A DNA stretch of 64,000 bases from Ferruginibacter lapsinanis (GCF_020783315.1 NZ_CP086063.1:2778501-2842500), one strand, 5' to 3'; shown: positions 18,036 to 28,792, counted from the first letter of the stretch. Notes: generated by a model from the letters alone, not told the origin. A program made the numbers and translations.

Positions 18036-19052
18036 ATGCGTGAGGCAATGTTCATAAAAAAGAATGTAGACAAATGGAATGAATACCAACATTCCGAATC
18101 TACTGACCCCGATGAAACAGCCGAACGTTTTGTAACATTGGTTGATGACCTGTCTTATGCCAAAACGTTTTACCCTAAAAGTAAAGTTACCCGTTGGATA
18201 AATTCGATAGCCGCTTCTATCTACCTAAATATTTACCAAAACAAGAAAGAAAAATACAACCGCTTTTTTATTTTCTGGAAATACGAATTACCGCTGCTTT
18301 TTAAACGGTATCACCGGATATTATTATTTACATTTCTGGTATTCTTACTGTTTGTAGCCATTGGTGTATTCGGTTCTATAAAAGAACCTGGTTTCATCCG
18401 TGGAGTACTAGGCGATGCCTACGTAAATATGACAGAAGAAAATATTGCAAACGGAGATCCGTTTGGCGTGTATAAAAGCGATAACCCTTTTACTATGTTC
18501 GTACATATTGCCATGAACAATATTTTTGTGGCCTTCCTCATGGCAATAGGAGGTATTCTTTGTGGCGCCGGCACACTATTTTCTATGTGGCAAAATGGTT
18601 TAATGTTAGGCTGCTTTCAATACATGTTTTTTGCCAAAGGCTTAGGTATACAGTCAGTAATGGTAATATGGGTGCATGGCACGCTGGAGATACTATCCTT
18701 TGTAGTAGCATCTACCGCAGGTTTCATTATCGCCAACGGAATTCTTTTTCCGGGTACCTATTCAAGATCGATATCTTTCAGGCGAGGGGTAAAAGATGCA
18801 TTAAAAGTAATGATCGTATTGGTTCCTATTTTTATTTTAGCCGCATTTTTTGAAAGTTATGTTACACATTTAATGAGTAACACATATGATAAGCATAACA
18901 ATATCGGCTTACCCGTGTGGGGTAGCGGTTTGATCCTGTTTCTTTCGTTGGTATTTATCGTTTGGTATTTTGTAATTCTTCCTATTCAGTTACATAAAAA
19001 GGGCTATCAGGTATCAACCGGTGGTTTTTTAAAAACTCCTGCTGCCATTTAA
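18036..19052 (+). CDS. SpoIIM / DUF95-like membrane protein
   Basis: A 338-residue protein with five to six hydrophobic helices and an N-terminal cytosolic helix pair. MREAMFIKKNVDKW at the start is conserved in this family, so the ATG at 18036 is preferred over the one four codons later. Named after the Bacillus stage II sporulation protein M but found widely in non-sporulating bacteria next to MoxR/DUF58 genes. It probably acts as a membrane partner of that complex. It overlaps the following DUF4129 gene by one base, a sign of translational coupling. Confidence 0.82.
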   Translation: MREAMFIKKNVDKWNEYQHSESTDPDETAERFVTLVDDLSYAKTFYPKSKVTRWINSIAASIYLNIYQNKKEKYNRFFIFWKYELPLLFKRYHRILLFTFLVFLLFVAIGVFGSIKEPGFIRGVLGDAYVNMTEENIANGDPFGVYKSDNPFTMFVHIAMNNIFVAFLMAIGGILCGAGTLFSMWQNGLMLGCFQYMFFAKGLGIQSVMVIWVHGTLEILSFVVASTAGFIIANGILFPGTYSRSISFRRGVKDALKVMIVLVPIFILAAFFESYVTHLMSNTYDKHNNIGLPVWGSGLILFLSLVFIVWYFVILPIQLHKKGYQVSTGGFLKTPAAI

Positions 19053-19843
19053 TGCCCCGATCAAAATTCATCATATCATTTTTACTATTATTATTGTGCA
19101 GCATTTACTCTACTGCACAGGACATTACGGTAGATACTGTTGTTTCAAGCATAGAAGAGCCTCCCAAAGAAAATTCAGAAAATACAGAGAAATTCATTTA
19201 TGCAGCAGAACCCGACACTACTTTGTATGCGACGGAAAAATTGGTGTCAAGAGATTCGATAAATCAATATAAAAAAAGCGAAGCTTTTGCTTATGCTAAA
19301 AATCTGGATAGTATCTTAAAATCCATGCAGAGAAAGCAGGAATTCAATGCCGATATAAAACCTCCTGAGAAAGGCTGGATAGAACGTTTTTTTGAATCTC
19401 CTATTACGCATACTGCTTTTTGGATATTGGCCATTTCATTTGTATTGATCATCCTGTATAAATTATTTTTTACCAAAGGATTTTTTCAACGGCCAGCAAT
19501 TAAAAATGATATCAATACATTACCTGAGGAAGAAGAAGTCTCGATTGATGGAGATTATGAAAAACTGATCGCCTTGGCAGTTGCTGATAAAAATTATCGT
19601 TTAGCGATCAGATATTTATATCTGCAAACACTACAAAAACTTTCAGCATCTGGTGCAATAGTATTTGCCGCTGATAAAACCAATGATCAATATCGAAGAG
19701 AGCTTATGTCAAAACCATATAAGAAAGATTTTGCAGCACTCACTTTGAATTATGAGTATGTATGGTATGGAGAATTTGAGATAGATGAACTGATCTATAT
19801 AAAATTAAAAACAACGTTTCAACACTTTCATAATCAATTATAG
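19052..19843 (+). CDS. DUF4129 domain membrane protein
   Basis: A 263-residue protein with a signal sequence (SFLLLLLCSIYSTAQ), a polar periplasmic region, one TM helix near residues 125-145 (FWILAISFVLIILYKLFF) and a cytosolic DUF4129 domain (residues about 170-263) with the typical AIRYLYLQTLQKL and YEYVWYGEFEID segments. Function is unknown. Its start overlaps the SpoIIM stop by one base and its stop is directly followed by the TTG start of the next gene, so the operon is very compact. Confidence 0.8.
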   Translation: MPRSKFIISFLLLLLCSIYSTAQDITVDTVVSSIEEPPKENSENTEKFIYAAEPDTTLYATEKLVSRDSINQYKKSEAFAYAKNLDSILKSMQRKQEFNADIKPPEKGWIERFFESPITHTAFWILAISFVLIILYKLFFTKGFFQRPAIKNDINTLPEEEEVSIDGDYEKLIALAVADKNYRLAIRYLYLQTLQKLSASGAIVFAADKTNDQYRRELMSKPYKKDFAALTLNYEYVWYGEFEIDELIYIKLKTTFQHFHNQL

Positions 19844-21061
19844 TTGCCGCAATTTATACGATATTATATTTTTCTATTTATCACTATTGTGATGGTGGCT
19901 GCATGCAATCAGCAACCATCTAAACTACCTGTATTAACTGAAACTTTCGAAAAAAAAGATAAGACTCCTTTTGGTACTTATATCACTTACAACCAGATGG
20001 AGCAGCTTTATCCACACAATACGATCTTTATTAAACGGCAAAATTTCCAAACTACCTGGAGTGAAATTTCTGACACAAAAGCTTTATATGTTTCGATCAG
20101 TAATAATGTGTTTTTAACAAAGGCTGATGTCACAGCTATGCTACAATATGTTTATGCCGGCAATACCATGTTTATTTCTGGAAATAATATTGACAAAAAA
20201 TTACTGGATACACTTGGTTGCAGCACTACTGAATCTCAGGACATGCCATATGTTGTGCCTGAGTTGATGAACTATACACATGTAGGACTTGAACCTTCCT
20301 TGTTTAATGACTCCACCAAATACAGTTATTTTTATTATCCGCTTGATAATAAATTTCTGAAGTACGACACAGCACAATCAAGAGTATTGGGTGTCAATCA
20401 AAATGGCAAGCCTAATTTCATTCTGCTCTTTCATGGAAAAGGAAGATTCTATTTACACCTGGAACCCAAAGCTTTCAGCAATTATTTTTTATTACAGAAA
20501 AGTAATTACAAATACCTGCAACAGGCATTGGCATTTACCAATGAAAACCCGGAGCAGGTTTTTTGGGATGATTTCTATTGTAAGAAAAATTATGCTACAA
20601 GTGATGGAGAGTCGGAAGAGGGTACTTTTGCTATGCTGACAAAATACCCGCCTTTAAAATGGGCCCTATGGCTTACTTTACTGTTGTTAGCCTTATATAT
20701 ATTGTTTGGAGGCAAACGAAGACAAAGGATCATCGAGGTAGTAAAACCCAATATTAACACAACAGTAGCTTTTACTGAAACTATAGGAAGATTATATTTA
20801 CAGAGTAAGAACAATCGAAATATTGCCGATAAAATGATCTTGTATTTTTTTGAACAGATCCGTACACAATACTTTTTGAATACCAATCATCTGAATGACG
20901 AGTTTATTGATACTGTAAGCAGAAAAAGTAATGTATCGATCGAAAAGACTAAAAAACTATTTAAAACAATTCACCAGATTCAAAATAATTTTGATGTAAG
21001 CGATCATCAGTTATTGTCATTAAACAATCAAATTGAACACTTTAATAAAACTAAAATATAA
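19844..21061 (+). CDS. DUF4350 domain lipoprotein
   Basis: A 405-residue protein starting, as I read it, with TTG at 19844 immediately after the previous stop. That start gives a proper lipoprotein signal, MPQFIRYYIFLFITIVMVAAC, with a Cys after VAA; the first ATG downstream would remove the hydrophobic core. The DUF4350 domain (GATase-like fold) covers roughly residues 40-230, followed by a TM helix (ALWLTLLLLALYILFGG) and a cytosolic helical tail. It ends in a one-base overlap with the MoxR gene. Part of the MoxR/DUF58 membrane system; no enzymatic residues recognised. Confidence 0.78.
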   Translation: MPQFIRYYIFLFITIVMVAACNQQPSKLPVLTETFEKKDKTPFGTYITYNQMEQLYPHNTIFIKRQNFQTTWSEISDTKALYVSISNNVFLTKADVTAMLQYVYAGNTMFISGNNIDKKLLDTLGCSTTESQDMPYVVPELMNYTHVGLEPSLFNDSTKYSYFYYPLDNKFLKYDTAQSRVLGVNQNGKPNFILLFHGKGRFYLHLEPKAFSNYFLLQKSNYKYLQQALAFTNENPEQVFWDDFYCKKNYATSDGESEEGTFAMLTKYPPLKWALWLTLLLLALYILFGGKRRQRIIEVVKPNINTTVAFTETIGRLYLQSKNNRNIADKMILYFFEQIRTQYFLNTNHLNDEFIDTVSRKSNVSIEKTKKLFKTIHQIQNNFDVSDHQLLSLNNQIEHFNKTKI

Positions 21062-22038
21062 TGGAAGAAAATATTTTTCAGCAACGCATTGATCTTTCCG
21101 GTCTTAATAATGCTGTAGATAATATCCGCAACGAAATAAGTAAAGTGATCGTTGGTCAGCATAAAATGCTCGACCTATTGATGATTGGCTTATTAAGTGA
21201 CGGACACATTCTGATAGAGGGGGTGCCAGGTGTAGCTAAAACGCTTACGGCAAAACTGCTGGCGAAGATCATAGATGTAGACTTTTCCAGGATACAGTTT
21301 ACTCCCGACCTGATGCCTAGTGATGTGATCGGAACATCTGTATTCAATCCAAAAGAAAGTGATTTCAGTTTTAAAGCAGGGCCAATATTCAGCAACATTG
21401 TTTTAATAGATGAGATCAACCGGGCTCCGGCAAAAACACAAGCTGCTTTATTTGAAGTAATGGAAGAAAGGCAGATCACCGTAGATGGCGTAACACACGA
21501 AATGCGTTTTCCATTTATTATTTTAGCTACACAAAATCCTGTTGAGCAGGAAGGTACCTATCGATTACCTGAAGCACAACTGGATCGCTTTATTTTTAAA
21601 ATTGATGTGCAATATCCAAGCCTGGCTGATGAGATTACCATCTTAAATAATCAACACGGCAAACTGCAATCACAATTATTGACCGATGTAAATAAAATAT
21701 TATCTGCTTCAGCCATACGTGAATATAGAACATTGATACAATCAGTAATTGTAGAACCTCGTTTAATAGAATTCATCGCAAAAATTGTGAATGAGACCCG
21801 TAACAATCCTGCATTGTTTTTAGGTGCATCGCCAAGAGCTTCATTGGCAATATTGAAAGCAGCAAAAGCCAATGCTGCGATCAAAGGAAGAGATTTTGTA
21901 ACTCCGGAAGACATAGTGGATATGGCATTCCCGGTGTTACGCCATCGTATCATTCTCACTCCAGAAAAGGAAATGGAAGGCATTACAGCAGATGATCTGA
22001 TCGACACCATTCTTAAATCAATAGAAGTACCCAGATAA
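21061..22038 (+). CDS. MoxR family AAA+ ATPase
   Basis: A 325-residue AAA+ ATPase with Walker A GVPGVAKT (near residue 60), Walker B VLIDEINRAPAKTQ, sensor 1 LATQNP and the C-terminal AAA lid with SPRASLAILKAAKA. MoxR proteins act as chaperone-like ATPases that mature or regulate partner complexes, often metal- or VWA-containing. The adjoining DUF58 gene encodes the usual partner, and the whole cluster from SpoIIM onward overlaps or abuts. It resembles the Bacteroides aerotolerance (Bat) neighbourhood, but no VWA BatA/BatB genes are visible in the window. Confidence 0.92.
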   Translation: MEENIFQQRIDLSGLNNAVDNIRNEISKVIVGQHKMLDLLMIGLLSDGHILIEGVPGVAKTLTAKLLAKIIDVDFSRIQFTPDLMPSDVIGTSVFNPKESDFSFKAGPIFSNIVLIDEINRAPAKTQAALFEVMEERQITVDGVTHEMRFPFIILATQNPVEQEGTYRLPEAQLDRFIFKIDVQYPSLADEITILNNQHGKLQSQLLTDVNKILSASAIREYRTLIQSVIVEPRLIEFIAKIVNETRNNPALFLGASPRASLAILKAAKANAAIKGRDFVTPEDIVDMAFPVLRHRIILTPEKEMEGITADDLIDTILKSIEVPR

Positions 22039-22041
22039 GAT

Positions 22042-23379
22042 ATGATCAAAAAATACATAGGCAACCTTTTTTTACCAGCACGTTTTTATATCGTGGTGGG
22101 AGGATGCATTGTATTGTTTGTTATCTCATTTTTTGTACCAGCATTGTATCAGCCAGTTAAGATCATTTTATATACAATCGCAGCACTAATATTTTTTGAT
22201 TACATTTTTTTATTTTTCGGAGGAAGCTCACCAGCTGCCAAACGTATAGTGGCAGAACGTTTGAGCAATGGCGACACCAATAAAGTTTCATTACAGGTAA
22301 CCAATCGGATGCGTTTTGAAGTGATGATGGAAATCATTGACGAATTACCGGTGCAGTTTCAAAAAAGAGATTTTATATTAAAACAATCTTTCAAAGCCGG
22401 CCAGCAAAAAAACATGGCTTATACCATACGGCCTACCGAAAGGGGCGAATATCATTTTGGTGATATCATTATCTACGTTAGATCCCTGCTAGGTTTATTG
22501 ATGCGTAGGCACAATGTTGAGGCAGAAATGACCGTCGAGGTGTTCCCTTCATTTATGCAATTACGCAAATACGAATTGATTTCTCAAACTACAATACAAT
22601 CTGAAAATGGCAATAAACGCATGCGCAAAATTGGCCATAGCATGGAATTTGAACAGATAAAGGAATACGTGAGGGGAGACGATATTCGCAGCATTAACTG
22701 GAAAGCTACTGCACGTAAAACTTCGTTAATGGTAAATAATTATACCGACGAAAGAAGTCAACAGGTGTATTGTATCATAGACAAGGGGCGTTTGATGAAG
22801 ATGCCATTTAACGGACTTAGTTTACTAGACTACGCTATTAACAGCACACTGGTTTTAAGTAATGTCTGTTTACAAAAACAAGATAGAGTAGGCCTGATAA
22901 CCTTTGCTAATAAAATGGGGACACTGCTGGCGGCTGACAGAAAGCCGATCCAGCGAAGTCATATTTCAGAACTTTTATTCAAAGAGGAAACAAGTTATCT
23001 TGAAAGCGATTATGAAATGTTGTATATGCAAATACGCAGTCGTATCAAGCATCGTAGCCTGCTTATATTGTTTACAAATTTCGAATCGCTATCAGGTTTA
23101 AAAAGACAATTGAACTATTTGCGTTCCATTGCCAGGCATCATTTGCTGATGGTTGTATTTTTTGAAAATACGGAATTGAAAGAACTCTCATCTATCTCTG
23201 CCTCCAATACAGAAGAAGTGTATATTAAAACCATTGCAGAAAAATTTGCCTTCGAAAAGAGATTGATCGTAAAAGAATTACAGAAGCATGGCATTTTATC
23301 TATCCTTACTTCGCCTGAACATTTAACCATCAACACGATCAATAAATATCTTGAATTAAAGACCAGACAAGCGATTTGA
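22042..23379 (+). CDS. DUF58 domain protein
   Basis: A 445-residue protein with two N-terminal TM helices (residues about 12-60), a beta-rich middle and the DUF58 signature EYVRGDDIRSINWKATAR near residue 210, followed by a VWA-like C-terminal part (VYCIIDKGRLMKMPFNG). DUF58 proteins pair with MoxR ATPases. The MIDAS-type DxSxS motif of true VWA domains is replaced by DKGRLM, so metal binding is doubtful. It starts 3 bases after the MoxR gene and ends the operon. Confidence 0.88.
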   Translation: MIKKYIGNLFLPARFYIVVGGCIVLFVISFFVPALYQPVKIILYTIAALIFFDYIFLFFGGSSPAAKRIVAERLSNGDTNKVSLQVTNRMRFEVMMEIIDELPVQFQKRDFILKQSFKAGQQKNMAYTIRPTERGEYHFGDIIIYVRSLLGLLMRRHNVEAEMTVEVFPSFMQLRKYELISQTTIQSENGNKRMRKIGHSMEFEQIKEYVRGDDIRSINWKATARKTSLMVNNYTDERSQQVYCIIDKGRLMKMPFNGLSLLDYAINSTLVLSNVCLQKQDRVGLITFANKMGTLLAADRKPIQRSHISELLFKEETSYLESDYEMLYMQIRSRIKHRSLLILFTNFESLSGLKRQLNYLRSIARHHLLMVVFFENTELKELSSISASNTEEVYIKTIAEKFAFEKRLIVKELQKHGILSILTSPEHLTINTINKYLELKTRQAI

Positions 23380-23432
23380 TTTTCATACTCTACGGTATCT
23401 GATTAACATTTCTCCATTGCCGTTTCAAATAG

Positions 23433-23440
23433 TACTTTTG
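23433..23440 (+). promoter_or_regulatory. -7 element before truB
   Basis: TACTTTTG fits TAnnTTTG and lies 14 bases before the GTG start. No TTG is found at the right distance, so the call rests on one element. Confidence 0.4.
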
Positions 23441-23454
23441 CGAAAACATTAACT

Positions 23455-24243
23455 GTGGCAAAAAAAGGATCATACAGAGAAAGATATACCAACCGGATCA
23501 TTGAGGCAGGAGGCGAAGCCCCAGTCAGACAGGAACGAAAAGAACGTATCCCTATTGACCCTGCCATTCAATTGCCATATGCTGAAGGTAAAGTTATTTT
23601 AATTGACAAGCCGCTGCATTGGACATCATTTGATGTTGTACGTAAATTACGTGGGCTGCTTCAGATCAAAAAAATTGGTCATGCCGGTACACTGGATCCT
23701 TTAGCTACCGGTCTCTTGATTGTATGCACTGGTAAATTCACCAAAAAGATCAATGAATTTATGGCACAACAAAAGGAATATACCGGCAGTATCACACTCG
23801 GGGCAGTTACCCCAACATACGATCTGGAAAGTAAGCCTGAACAGGAAAAAGATTATTCATTTATTACCAATGAAATGCTGCAGAATGCTACAAAAAAATT
23901 CATCGGTGAAATAGATCAGTATCCTCCCATATATTCCGCCATAAAAAAAGATGGGGTGGCTTTATATGAATTAGCCAGGCGAGGAGAGGAGGTGGAATTG
24001 AAATCAAGGAAAATAACTATTCATAGTTTTGAGATCACCCATATTGCTTTACCTGTTGTTGACTTTAAAGTAACGTGTTCAACAGGAACGTATATACGCA
24101 GTTTGGCAAACGATTTTGGGGCAGCATTGGGCTGTGGGGGGTATTTAAGCAGTCTCCGCCGTACGAAGATAGGAGAATTCAACGCTGCTGACGCTATTGA
24201 TATGGATGATTTAACGAAAGAATTATATCCAGCAGTTAATTAG
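23455..24243 (+). CDS. truB: tRNA pseudouridine-55 synthase
   Basis: Isomerises U55 in the T loop of tRNAs to pseudouridine. The 262 residues contain the TruB catalytic block GHAGTLDPLATGLL with the nucleophile Asp near residue 82, plus YPPIYSAIKKDG and TCSTGTYIRSLANDFG. The start codon appears to be GTG at 23455, giving a basic 35-residue N-terminal extension before the core begins at AEGKVILIDKPLHWTSFD; no ATG lies in between at a better place. It converges with the outer membrane protein gene, overlapping by 4 bases. Confidence 0.93.
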   Translation: MAKKGSYRERYTNRIIEAGGEAPVRQERKERIPIDPAIQLPYAEGKVILIDKPLHWTSFDVVRKLRGLLQIKKIGHAGTLDPLATGLLIVCTGKFTKKINEFMAQQKEYTGSITLGAVTPTYDLESKPEQEKDYSFITNEMLQNATKKFIGEIDQYPPIYSAIKKDGVALYELARRGEEVELKSRKITIHSFEITHIALPVVDFKVTCSTGTYIRSLANDFGAALGCGGYLSSLRRTKIGEFNAADAIDMDDLTKELYPAVN

Positions 24244-26705
24244 AACGGATAACTTATACCAATTGTAAAATTGAAATTCTCGTACCGCCATTTTTTATAG
24301 CGTTCATCATTATATGTTTTTCCCGGATTCAAAGGATCGGGTACATTTACTCCACGTTTGAATAAATTATTAAAAGAGAAAATATTTGGCAACTGCCATC
24401 CTGCATTTTTAGCAACATCCGGTTTTTTAAATCTGAAGCCAAGATCAAATCGGATGAGGAAATAATTAAAATCCAACCTGAATCCATAGCCTGCAGAAAC
24501 ACCTAATTGTTTATACAAATTAGAAAAATCAAACTGTAAACTATCCGGGCCTCCACCAGTTTTTGTATTTTTAAAATTCCAGATGTTACCTGCATCTATA
24601 AAAAAGGCTCCTTTTAATGTAACCGAATTAGGGATTATTTGCCAGAGATTATGCCTGTTCTCATAATTACCTTCTATTCTTACATCACCTGTTCTGTCAT
24701 TAAAATTATTTCCACTTCCATAAGGCGCCAATGGTCTTGCTCCCTGGCCGATACCACGAATTGGCCAACCTCTCATACTATTTGAGCCGCCGGCAAAATA
24801 TTGCTTAAAGAAGGGTAGTGAAGAATCCTGTTTTCCATATGGCCAACCCACTCCCACAAAAAAACGAAAGACATTAGCCGATTTATTTTTACTGATAGTC
24901 TTAGTAAATTCAAAATCTCCTTTAGCAAATTGACGTAAATATTTTTCAAAGATGCCGGATTGTGCCAATGGGAAAAATAAGGGATGCCCCGATTCTTCCA
25001 CATTTATTTTTATTGTACTCAAATTTTTTGCGGTACCATAATTATACGTGTAGCTAACACTGGTACCAATTACCAATGCTGTTTTAAAAGAATATTTCAA
25101 GTAAGGATACTTAGCAAGCGTATCTGAAAAACTTTTAGATTCATTGTACAACCTCGAAAATTCAACATTCAATAATTTTAATACCCAGTTGCCATTTTTC
25201 TTATTGTTCCAACTATACCCTACTGCCAACCCTAAAGATTGTAAATTGAATAGATCAATTCTGTTGGTATAAGATAAACTGGTATTAATAAATGTTTGTT
25301 GAGCTGTCTTATTTCTTGTATCCCAGAAATCAGATCTTTCTCCTTTCTCTGTTCTGAAAGGCCATCCCAATTTAGGGATCGAAATTGTATTGGTATAGCC
25401 AACTTCATTAGAATTGATCAATCCATTGGTACTTTTATTCTTACTAACGTTAAACTCTACCCCGGCATGAAGTGCATGTGTCATCTTAACGCCAACCTTT
25501 CCAATATTTCTATCCTGTAAAGATGAGTTGACAGAAAATCCGAGCAGATTACCCAACGAATAGTTATTGTTGGTAGAATAGCTTGTTTCGATATTGGCTT
25601 CAAATCCATATTTTTTGGAAGGCAGTAATTGAATATTCATGTCAAGTTTTCCCGTGCTATCCTTGGCTTCAATGGCCTGAATATTTATGCTTTGCCATAC
25701 CCCTGTCTTAGAAAAATTATTGATCGTTCGGATATAATCATCCTGCTTGTAAAGGTCTCCCTTTTCAAAAGCCATATTACTCAAAAGAAAACTGTTTTTG
25801 AATAATTTTCTTCTGTGAAAAATAGTGTACCCTTTCACAGTATCACTGGTAAACTTAGGTTGACGTACAGAACTTGTACTATAAAAATCCGGGTAAATGT
25901 AAATATTATCGATATAATACTGCTTCAGTTTATTCGTGTCTGTGGCAGGATTAAGCACCATCTGCAGCTTGATGGTTGGCTTATTTCTTTGTTGTTGTGC
26001 TTCTGCCAATAAACGTAAACTTTCAAAAGGATCATCACTGATAGTGGTTAATGATGCAATGGTAGTGTCTCCCAGTAATTGCAGGTCATCCGAACTGAAT
26101 TTAAAGTATCCATTATTACGATAAAGATCAACAAGTCGGGCATTTTCTGCATTGATATCCACCTTAGTAACCGGTCTTCCTTTTTTCAAGAAAGATTTAT
26201 TGATCGTCTTTAAGGCCAATTGCTGCAGATCTTCTTTTTTTAATTGATAGCCAATAGTGTCAATCAATGTTGGAGGACCGGTTTCTACACTGTAAGCAAC
26301 AGAAACCCTTTTTTGATTTTTTTTAGTGATCGTATCAACCTTATAAGTAGCGATAGAATTGTAATATCCAATATGCACCATCGATGCTTTCATGTTTCTT
26401 GCAGATGCTCCGGCATAAGCTGTATCAAATACCGGCGGTTGATTGATATAGTGAAATACTAAAAATTTGTCTGTTTTTATCACTCTTGCACTATCATCTA
26501 ATTGAGCCTCTAATCTTGTTTTGATAGCTATTTTTTCATCTTTGCTTAAATTTTGTCCGATAACTTTAATATCATTGCTAAATAAAAACGGTTTATCTTT
26601 TTGGTATTTTTTCGGAATGGTACAGGAAGAAAAAAGTACAGCTAACAATGCAATACTTTTCAGGCTATTTATAAATCCGGATTTATTAAAAAAATTAACG
26701 AGCAT
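24240..26705 (-). CDS. tamL: TamL-type BamA/TamA family outer membrane lipoprotein
   Basis: An 821-residue outer membrane protein: N-terminal signal with lipobox-like LLAVLFSSC, POTRA-like domains over the first 330 residues, then a 16-strand Omp85 barrel with the lid-lock-like RGWPIRGIGQGARPL (about residue 645) and a C-terminal FNFTIGISYPF typical of barrel ends. In Bacteroidota the lipidated BamA relative TamL works with TamB in outer membrane assembly. No tamB is visible adjacent. It is divergent from the rRNA methyltransferase gene with only 18 bases between starts, so promoters must overlap the coding regions. Confidence 0.83.
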   Translation of the reverse strand: MLVNFFNKSGFINSLKSIALLAVLFSSCTIPKKYQKDKPFLFSNDIKVIGQNLSKDEKIAIKTRLEAQLDDSARVIKTDKFLVFHYINQPPVFDTAYAGASARNMKASMVHIGYYNSIATYKVDTITKKNQKRVSVAYSVETGPPTLIDTIGYQLKKEDLQQLALKTINKSFLKKGRPVTKVDINAENARLVDLYRNNGYFKFSSDDLQLLGDTTIASLTTISDDPFESLRLLAEAQQQRNKPTIKLQMVLNPATDTNKLKQYYIDNIYIYPDFYSTSSVRQPKFTSDTVKGYTIFHRRKLFKNSFLLSNMAFEKGDLYKQDDYIRTINNFSKTGVWQSINIQAIEAKDSTGKLDMNIQLLPSKKYGFEANIETSYSTNNNYSLGNLLGFSVNSSLQDRNIGKVGVKMTHALHAGVEFNVSKNKSTNGLINSNEVGYTNTISIPKLGWPFRTEKGERSDFWDTRNKTAQQTFINTSLSYTNRIDLFNLQSLGLAVGYSWNNKKNGNWVLKLLNVEFSRLYNESKSFSDTLAKYPYLKYSFKTALVIGTSVSYTYNYGTAKNLSTIKINVEESGHPLFFPLAQSGIFEKYLRQFAKGDFEFTKTISKNKSANVFRFFVGVGWPYGKQDSSLPFFKQYFAGGSNSMRGWPIRGIGQGARPLAPYGSGNNFNDRTGDVRIEGNYENRHNLWQIIPNSVTLKGAFFIDAGNIWNFKNTKTGGGPDSLQFDFSNLYKQLGVSAGYGFRLDFNYFLIRFDLGFRFKKPDVAKNAGWQLPNIFSFNNLFKRGVNVPDPLNPGKTYNDERYKKWRYENFNFTIGISYPF

Positions 26706-26723
26706 ACAAATCTTTAAAAAACG

Positions 26724-27464
26724 ATGTTAAGCAAAACATATACCAAATATATTCAAAGTTTACACCACAAAAAATCAAGAGATATTGAGGGAGTATTTAT
26801 TGGCGAAGGTACTAAGGTAGTGTTAGAATTATTGCAATCTGAAAAGTTTGAGTGTAAAACCCTGTTTTGTACCTACAACTGGGAGGTACAATATAAATCG
26901 ACAGTAAAAAAAAATTACAAAGAACCGATCCAGGTCATAACTGATATTGAATTAGAAAAGATCAGTGCATTATCAACTCCTAATGAAGTATTGGCTATTT
27001 TTTCAAAGTCTACAACAGAGAAAGTTGCTGCAAAAGGCAAAATAAATTTGATGTTGGACACTATCCAGGATCCCGGAAACCTGGGTACGATCATTCGGAT
27101 AGCCGATTGGTTTGGCATTGAAAATATCATCTGCTCAAAAAACACTACAGAAATGTATAACCCCAAAGTAGTACAAAGTACCATGGGGAGTTTGAGCAGG
27201 GTAAATATTATTTATACAGACCTGGTTGATTGGATCGACAAGAATGACGACATTAAAGTATACGCCGCAGCACTTGACGGTAAAAAAGTTAATGAAATAA
27301 AAGACCTGAAAGAAGGGATCATCTTAATAGGCAACGAATCAAAAGGCATTAGTGCAGAATTAATGAATATTGCTTTTGAAAAAATTACTATTCCTAAAAT
27401 AGGAGAGGCCGAATCATTGAATGCTGCTGTAGCAACGGGTATTATATTGTCACATATTATCTGA
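26724..27464 (+). CDS. TrmH/SpoU family RNA 2'-O-methyltransferase
   Basis: A 246-residue SPOUT methyltransferase that probably methylates a ribose in rRNA or tRNA using S-adenosylmethionine. An N-terminal substrate-binding domain (residues 1-95) precedes the knotted catalytic domain with the three motifs: [20 protein letters not shown] (motif 1), [13 protein letters not shown] (motif 2) and [20 protein letters not shown] (motif 3). It converges with an FtsX-type permease gene, overlapping by 8 bases. The exact nucleotide target is not predictable from sequence alone. Confidence 0.9.
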   Translation: MLSKTYTKYIQSLHHKKSRDIEGVFIGEGTKVVLELLQSEKFECKTLFCTYNWEVQYKSTVKKNYKEPIQVITDIELEKISALSTPNEVLAIFSKSTTEKVAAKGKINLMLDTIQDPGNLGTIIRIADWFGIENIICSKNTTEMYNPKVVQSTMGSLSRVNIIYTDLVDWIDKNDDIKVYAAALDGKKVNEIKDLKEGIILIGNESKGISAELMNIAFEKITIPKIGEAESLNAAVATGIILSHII

Positions 27465-28686
27465 ATTGTATAGCCCGTATAGCTTTTATTTTTTTTACCA
27501 ATATAGAAGGAATGATCAATGTAGCGAAACAAATTGCCAATGTGATGATATCTATCAATAATATTTGCCACCACACAATTTGTGCATGAGCTTCACTCAT
27601 GAAATACGCTTCTTCATCTAACTTTATAAATCCTGTTTTTTCCTGCAGCAAGCAAATGCCTACACCCAGTATAGTGCCAATAATAATTCCCACGATTGCG
27701 ATCAGGCTTGTATTGTATAAGAATATTTTTTGAACAGTCCAGTCGCTTGCCCCCAATGCTTTTAATACGCCGGTCATTTTTGTTCTTTCCAATACAATGA
27801 TCAATAAACAAGTGATCAGGTTTACCACAGCCACTACCAGCATAATGGAGATCAATATAAATTTGATTCTGTTCTGTAGAGCAAGCCAGTCAAAGATATT
27901 AGGATATATCTCCTTGATACTTTTACTGTTCCATTCAAGCGGTGTTTGTTGTTTGATCAGATTGGTTATCGTATCGATCTTTGTATAATCTTTTAAGAAG
28001 ACCTCATACGCACCGATCTGATTGGCATCCCAATCATTCATTCTACGAATGAGGTTGATATCACAAATAGCAAACTGTTTGTCGTAATCTTCAATAGATG
28101 TTTTAAAAATACCAACGACCTTAAGCTTCCGGGCCCTCTTAGAGCCATCTTGTTGTATAAAAAATGACAAAATAGTATCATTCACATTCACGTTAAGTTG
28201 CTTGGCCGTATAAGCTGAGATATCGATCTCTTTACTATAACCACTATCGGCAAACGATAACCATTTTCCTTTTACTAAAAATGGATCGAGTCGACTATAA
28301 TCAAATGATGAATCTATTCCTTTATACAATATGCTCTCAATATCTGTTCCATAGGTGAGTATGGCCGATTTTGTCGCATAACGCTCTACGTTCTTAACCT
28401 CAGGAATACTTTTTATAATATTTTCAACTGTATCATTCTTGGTAATAACATATTCTTCGGCGGTGTTTGCCCTGTCTTCAATATCCTGTTGAACATGTAT
28501 ATGTCCCCAAAAACTGAATACTTTATTGCTGATCACCTGCTGAAATCCGTTTACAAAACTTAATGCTACGATCATTACAGCCACACTGATAGCAGTAGCT
28601 CCAACGGCCAGCCGTACTATAAAACGAGAGAATGTTTTCTGCTTGTTAAAGGCAATTCTTTTAGCTATGAACGCTGATATATCCAA
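27457..28686 (-). CDS. FtsX/LolC-like ABC transporter permease
   Basis: A 409-residue inner membrane protein with one N-terminal TM helix (residues about 25-50), a large periplasmic MacB-like domain (residues 50-270) and three C-terminal TM helices with the FtsX domain. The N-terminus [24 protein letters not shown] is typical of LolC/LolE lipoprotein-releasing permeases. It is a lone permease gene without an ATPase neighbour, as is common in Bacteroidota. Lipoprotein release is inferred. Confidence 0.8.
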   Translation of the reverse strand: MDISAFIAKRIAFNKQKTFSRFIVRLAVGATAISVAVMIVALSFVNGFQQVISNKVFSFWGHIHVQQDIEDRANTAEEYVITKNDTVENIIKSIPEVKNVERYATKSAILTYGTDIESILYKGIDSSFDYSRLDPFLVKGKWLSFADSGYSKEIDISAYTAKQLNVNVNDTILSFFIQQDGSKRARKLKVVGIFKTSIEDYDKQFAICDINLIRRMNDWDANQIGAYEVFLKDYTKIDTITNLIKQQTPLEWNSKSIKEIYPNIFDWLALQNRIKFILISIMLVVAVVNLITCLLIIVLERTKMTGVLKALGASDWTVQKIFLYNTSLIAIVGIIIGTILGVGICLLQEKTGFIKLDEEAYFMSEAHAQIVWWQILLIDIITLAICFATLIIPSILVKKIKAIRAIQFR

Positions 28687-28792
28687 TCGGCATAAATTTT
28701 GTCAATCAATAATATGATAACTGATTGTGTGGCAGATAAATTAAGTATCTTGTCATCAGTTTTTCAAAACTAAACCATTTTATTTCAATTTG

